Part shown: piece after piece, positions 31,484-33,097 of the stretch
Position numbering within the stretch: position 1 is the first letter of the stretch
Layout: the number at the start of each line of letters is the position of its first letter
Assembly (NCBI GenBank): GCA_019120635.1
Contig: DWUR01000030.1
Coordinates: 1 to 33,097 of the forward strand
Source: Candidatus Corynebacterium intestinavium
GTDB taxonomy: Bacteria > Actinomycetota > Actinomycetes > Mycobacteriales > Mycobacteriaceae
Reading direction: 5' to 3'
Length of the DNA stretch: 33,097 bases
The notes under the pieces: model-generated
The model's input: the letters and a program-made list of their open reading frames with translations, nothing else
Databases searched by the model: none
Told to the model about the DNA's origin: nothing
Translations under genes and position numbers: made by a program

Positions 31484-33097
31484 ATGGGATCTGCTTTTTT
31501 GCTGCACGCGCTCGTGCCCGCCGGGGGCGGCGTGCAGCTGTGGGCGGAAAAGGTCGCCGGCCGCCAGATCGTCATGCGCGCCGAGGACATCCCCACCGGG
31601 CAGTGGCCTGACGAGTTGCGCGCTGTGCTGGCTGCCAAACCGCTGCGCTCCCGAGGCCAGGTGCTCGTCTCCACCCCGAGCGGCAAGCCCACCACGCTCG
31701 CGATCCCCACCGCGGCGTGGGTGCCGGAGCAATCCATCGCACTGCTGGAACACCTGCGCCGGATCGCTGCGCACCCCGAGGTACTCGCCGGGCTGAGCCC
31801 CGAGGTGATCTTCCTGATCGACCTGTTTGAATACGTGGAAGCCACCGTGAAAGCAGGTCGGGTCATGGTGCGGATGGAGCGGCAGGATCAGCAGTGGCAC
31901 CCTCGCTTCACCCTGGCTACCGCCGGGGAGCACGCCGCGGTACTTAACGAGTTCCGGCAGCAACTCCCCGGGGTTCTGGCGCGCAACGGTAACGGAGACG
32001 TGGTGGGGGATGCCGCCGACGACTGGGCGCATTGGATGGCCGTGAGCCTCGTTACCGACCGCGCCCGGCCGCCGGAATACGAGGAGCTGCACAGCCCGCT
32101 GGTCACCGACCTGCTCGCCGGGCGGGCAACCGCGAAGGCGGGGCCCGCCACCGTCAGCGCGCTTAACGAGTGGCGCAGCAGCGCCAGGGACGCAGCCACC
32201 CAGCTGGTCTTCCGGTTGACGGATCCGGCGGATGCCCGGGAGGTTGAGGAGCCGGTGGTGGCGTCGTCACTGGCGGAAGACCGCTCCACCGCCAACCGGG
32301 AACGCGAACAGGACCAGGCAGGCGATGACGCGGCGAAGCAGTTCACCTGGCGGCTGGAAGTTGGGCTGTCGGTGGATGGGGCACCGGCCGAGCCGGTCAA
32401 CACCTCGACCACCGGCAATGATCAGGCGCGCAAGATTCAGCAGCGACTGCACCAGGCGGGGAAGGTATGGCCGCGCTTGGCCAGACACCTAGGCCCCGTC
32501 GACCGGTGGGCGACCGTGGGCCGCTGGGTTCCACCGGAAGCTGCCTATACCGGGGACCCCGCCCTCGACCGCCAGCTGGCGTTCAGCGTGGACCTCGACG
32601 ACGTGGCGGATTTGCTGGACACCAAGGCCCGTCGGCTGCAGGAGGCGGGTTTTCCCGTCATGATCCCACGGGCTTGGGCACCGAAGACCGCGCAGGTGGG
32701 GGCCAAGTTTCAGGCGGTGGGCTCCGGGCCGGGTTCTGGGAAGCTCGGGATGGACCAGCTCCTGGACTTCGAATGGAACCTTTCGGTGGACGGCACCCCC
32801 GTCGGGGAGTCGGACAAGCTGGAACTCATCAGCTCTGCCCGCCAGATCGTGCAGGTCAACGGGCAGTTCGTCTTCCTGGACAAAAGCTCGCTGAGCAAGG
32901 CCCGAGGGTGGCTCAACGCGCTCACGGACGCGGCGGAGAAGGACGCGGCAGAGCTCAGCGAGGTCACGCTGGCGGAGCTGCTGGAGGCGGAGGCGGCCGC
33001 TGAGGCTCACGGGGGCGATGACCCGGACCACAACATCCGGGTGGACATGGACGGGTGGGTGCGCCAGCTCTTCGACCGCGAGAACGTGGTCGCGCCC
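31484..33097 (+). CDS. SNF2-family DNA/RNA helicase, N-terminal part (cut by window edge)
   Basis: An open frame of 538 codons runs from the ATG at 31484 to the right edge without a stop. The N-terminus (LLHALVPAGGGVQLWAE) and the block LISSARQIVQVNGQFVFLDKSSLSKARGWL (read as two adjoining motifs) match the accessory N-terminal region (SNF2 helicase-associated, PF12419) of bacterial SNF2 helicases such as mycobacterial HelZ. The DEAD/helicase core should lie beyond the edge. If TTATAAC at 31476-31482 is the -10 box, the true start would be a downstream codon, for example the TTG at 31499. The helicase's target is unknown. Confidence 0.78.
   Translation, partial: MGSAFLLHALVPAGGGVQLWAEKVAGRQIVMRAEDIPTGQWPDELRAVLAAKPLRSRGQVLVSTPSGKPTTLAIPTAAWVPEQSIALLEHLRRIAAHPEVLAGLSPEVIFLIDLFEYVEATVKAGRVMVRMERQDQQWHPRFTLATAGEHAAVLNEFRQQLPGVLARNGNGDVVGDAADDWAHWMAVSLVTDRARPPEYEELHSPLVTDLLAGRATAKAGPATVSALNEWRSSARDAATQLVFRLTDPADAREVEEPVVASSLAEDRSTANREREQDQAGDDAAKQFTWRLEVGLSVDGAPAEPVNTSTTGNDQARKIQQRLHQAGKVWPRLARHLGPVDRWATVGRWVPPEAAYTGDPALDRQLAFSVDLDDVADLLDTKARRLQEAGFPVMIPRAWAPKTAQVGAKFQAVGSGPGSGKLGMDQLLDFEWNLSVDGTPVGESDKLELISSARQIVQVNGQFVFLDKSSLSKARGWLNALTDAAEKDAAELSEVTLAELLEAEAAAEAHGGDDPDHNIRVDMDGWVRQLFDRENVVAP

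Noticed and set aside
1..33097. CRISPR array, tRNA, rRNA, prophage or defence island
   Set aside because: I found no regularly spaced repeats, no tRNA-like cloverleaf or rRNA segments, and no integrase, transposase or defence operon. The HNH and SNF2 genes are not set in a defence context within the window.

Overview
The window is a 33 kb stretch of ordinary, densely coded, high-GC actinobacterial chromosome, most likely from a Corynebacterium. The order O-methyltransferase / sigE / anti-sigma factor / tatB / mrp / DUF1003 / MgtE_N-CBS protein / lipoprotein / odhA matches what I recall of Corynebacterium glutamicum, and partly of Mycobacterium. The fused E2-E1 form of odhA is also an actinobacterial trait. 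I see no rRNA, tRNA, CRISPR array, prophage or complete insertion sequence. Species assignment is inference; a lipid-requiring, high-GC clade such as C. jeikeium or C. urealyticum would fit.

Layout. Bases 1-210 hold the tail of an unidentified gene and two inverted repeats. An amino-acid permease (minus) is followed by a plus-strand run of LOG-family protein, small DivIVA-like membrane protein, M17 aminopeptidase and RlmA-like methyltransferase (1.8-5.4 kb). A GH32-like protein and an O-methyltransferase-like protein (both minus) diverge from the envelope-stress block sigE / ZAS anti-sigma factor / tatB (8.2-10 kb). Next come mrp, then the MgtE_N-CBS gene translationally coupled to DUF1003, all on the minus strand, diverging from a lipoprotein gene. 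odhA (14.2-17.9 kb) and a 1196-residue fused ABC exporter (18-21.6 kb) follow on the minus strand. An acidic protein of unknown function and an FAD oxidoreductase (plus) converge on a second amino-acid permease (minus). A DEAD-box RNA helicase with long low-complexity ends (25.9-28.2 kb) faces a small membrane protein, a secreted HNH-type nuclease and the proline symporter putP (all minus). The window ends inside a SNF2-type helicase gene.

Themes. Three proteins in the first 8 kb keep a recognisable fold but have lost hallmark residues: the RlmA-like enzyme lacks its zinc-finger cysteines, the GH32-like protein appears to lack its catalytic acids, and the O-methyltransferase-like protein has an altered SAM loop and metal-ligand region. 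Mrp lacks the CxxC pair, and the ABC exporter has one consensus and one degenerate ATP site. Many genes have no Shine-Dalgarno sequence but carry a TAnnnT-like -10 box 6-10 bases before the start codon, which points to widespread leaderless transcription. The mrp promoter lies within interleaved inverted repeats. No intergenic gap exceeds 300 bases.
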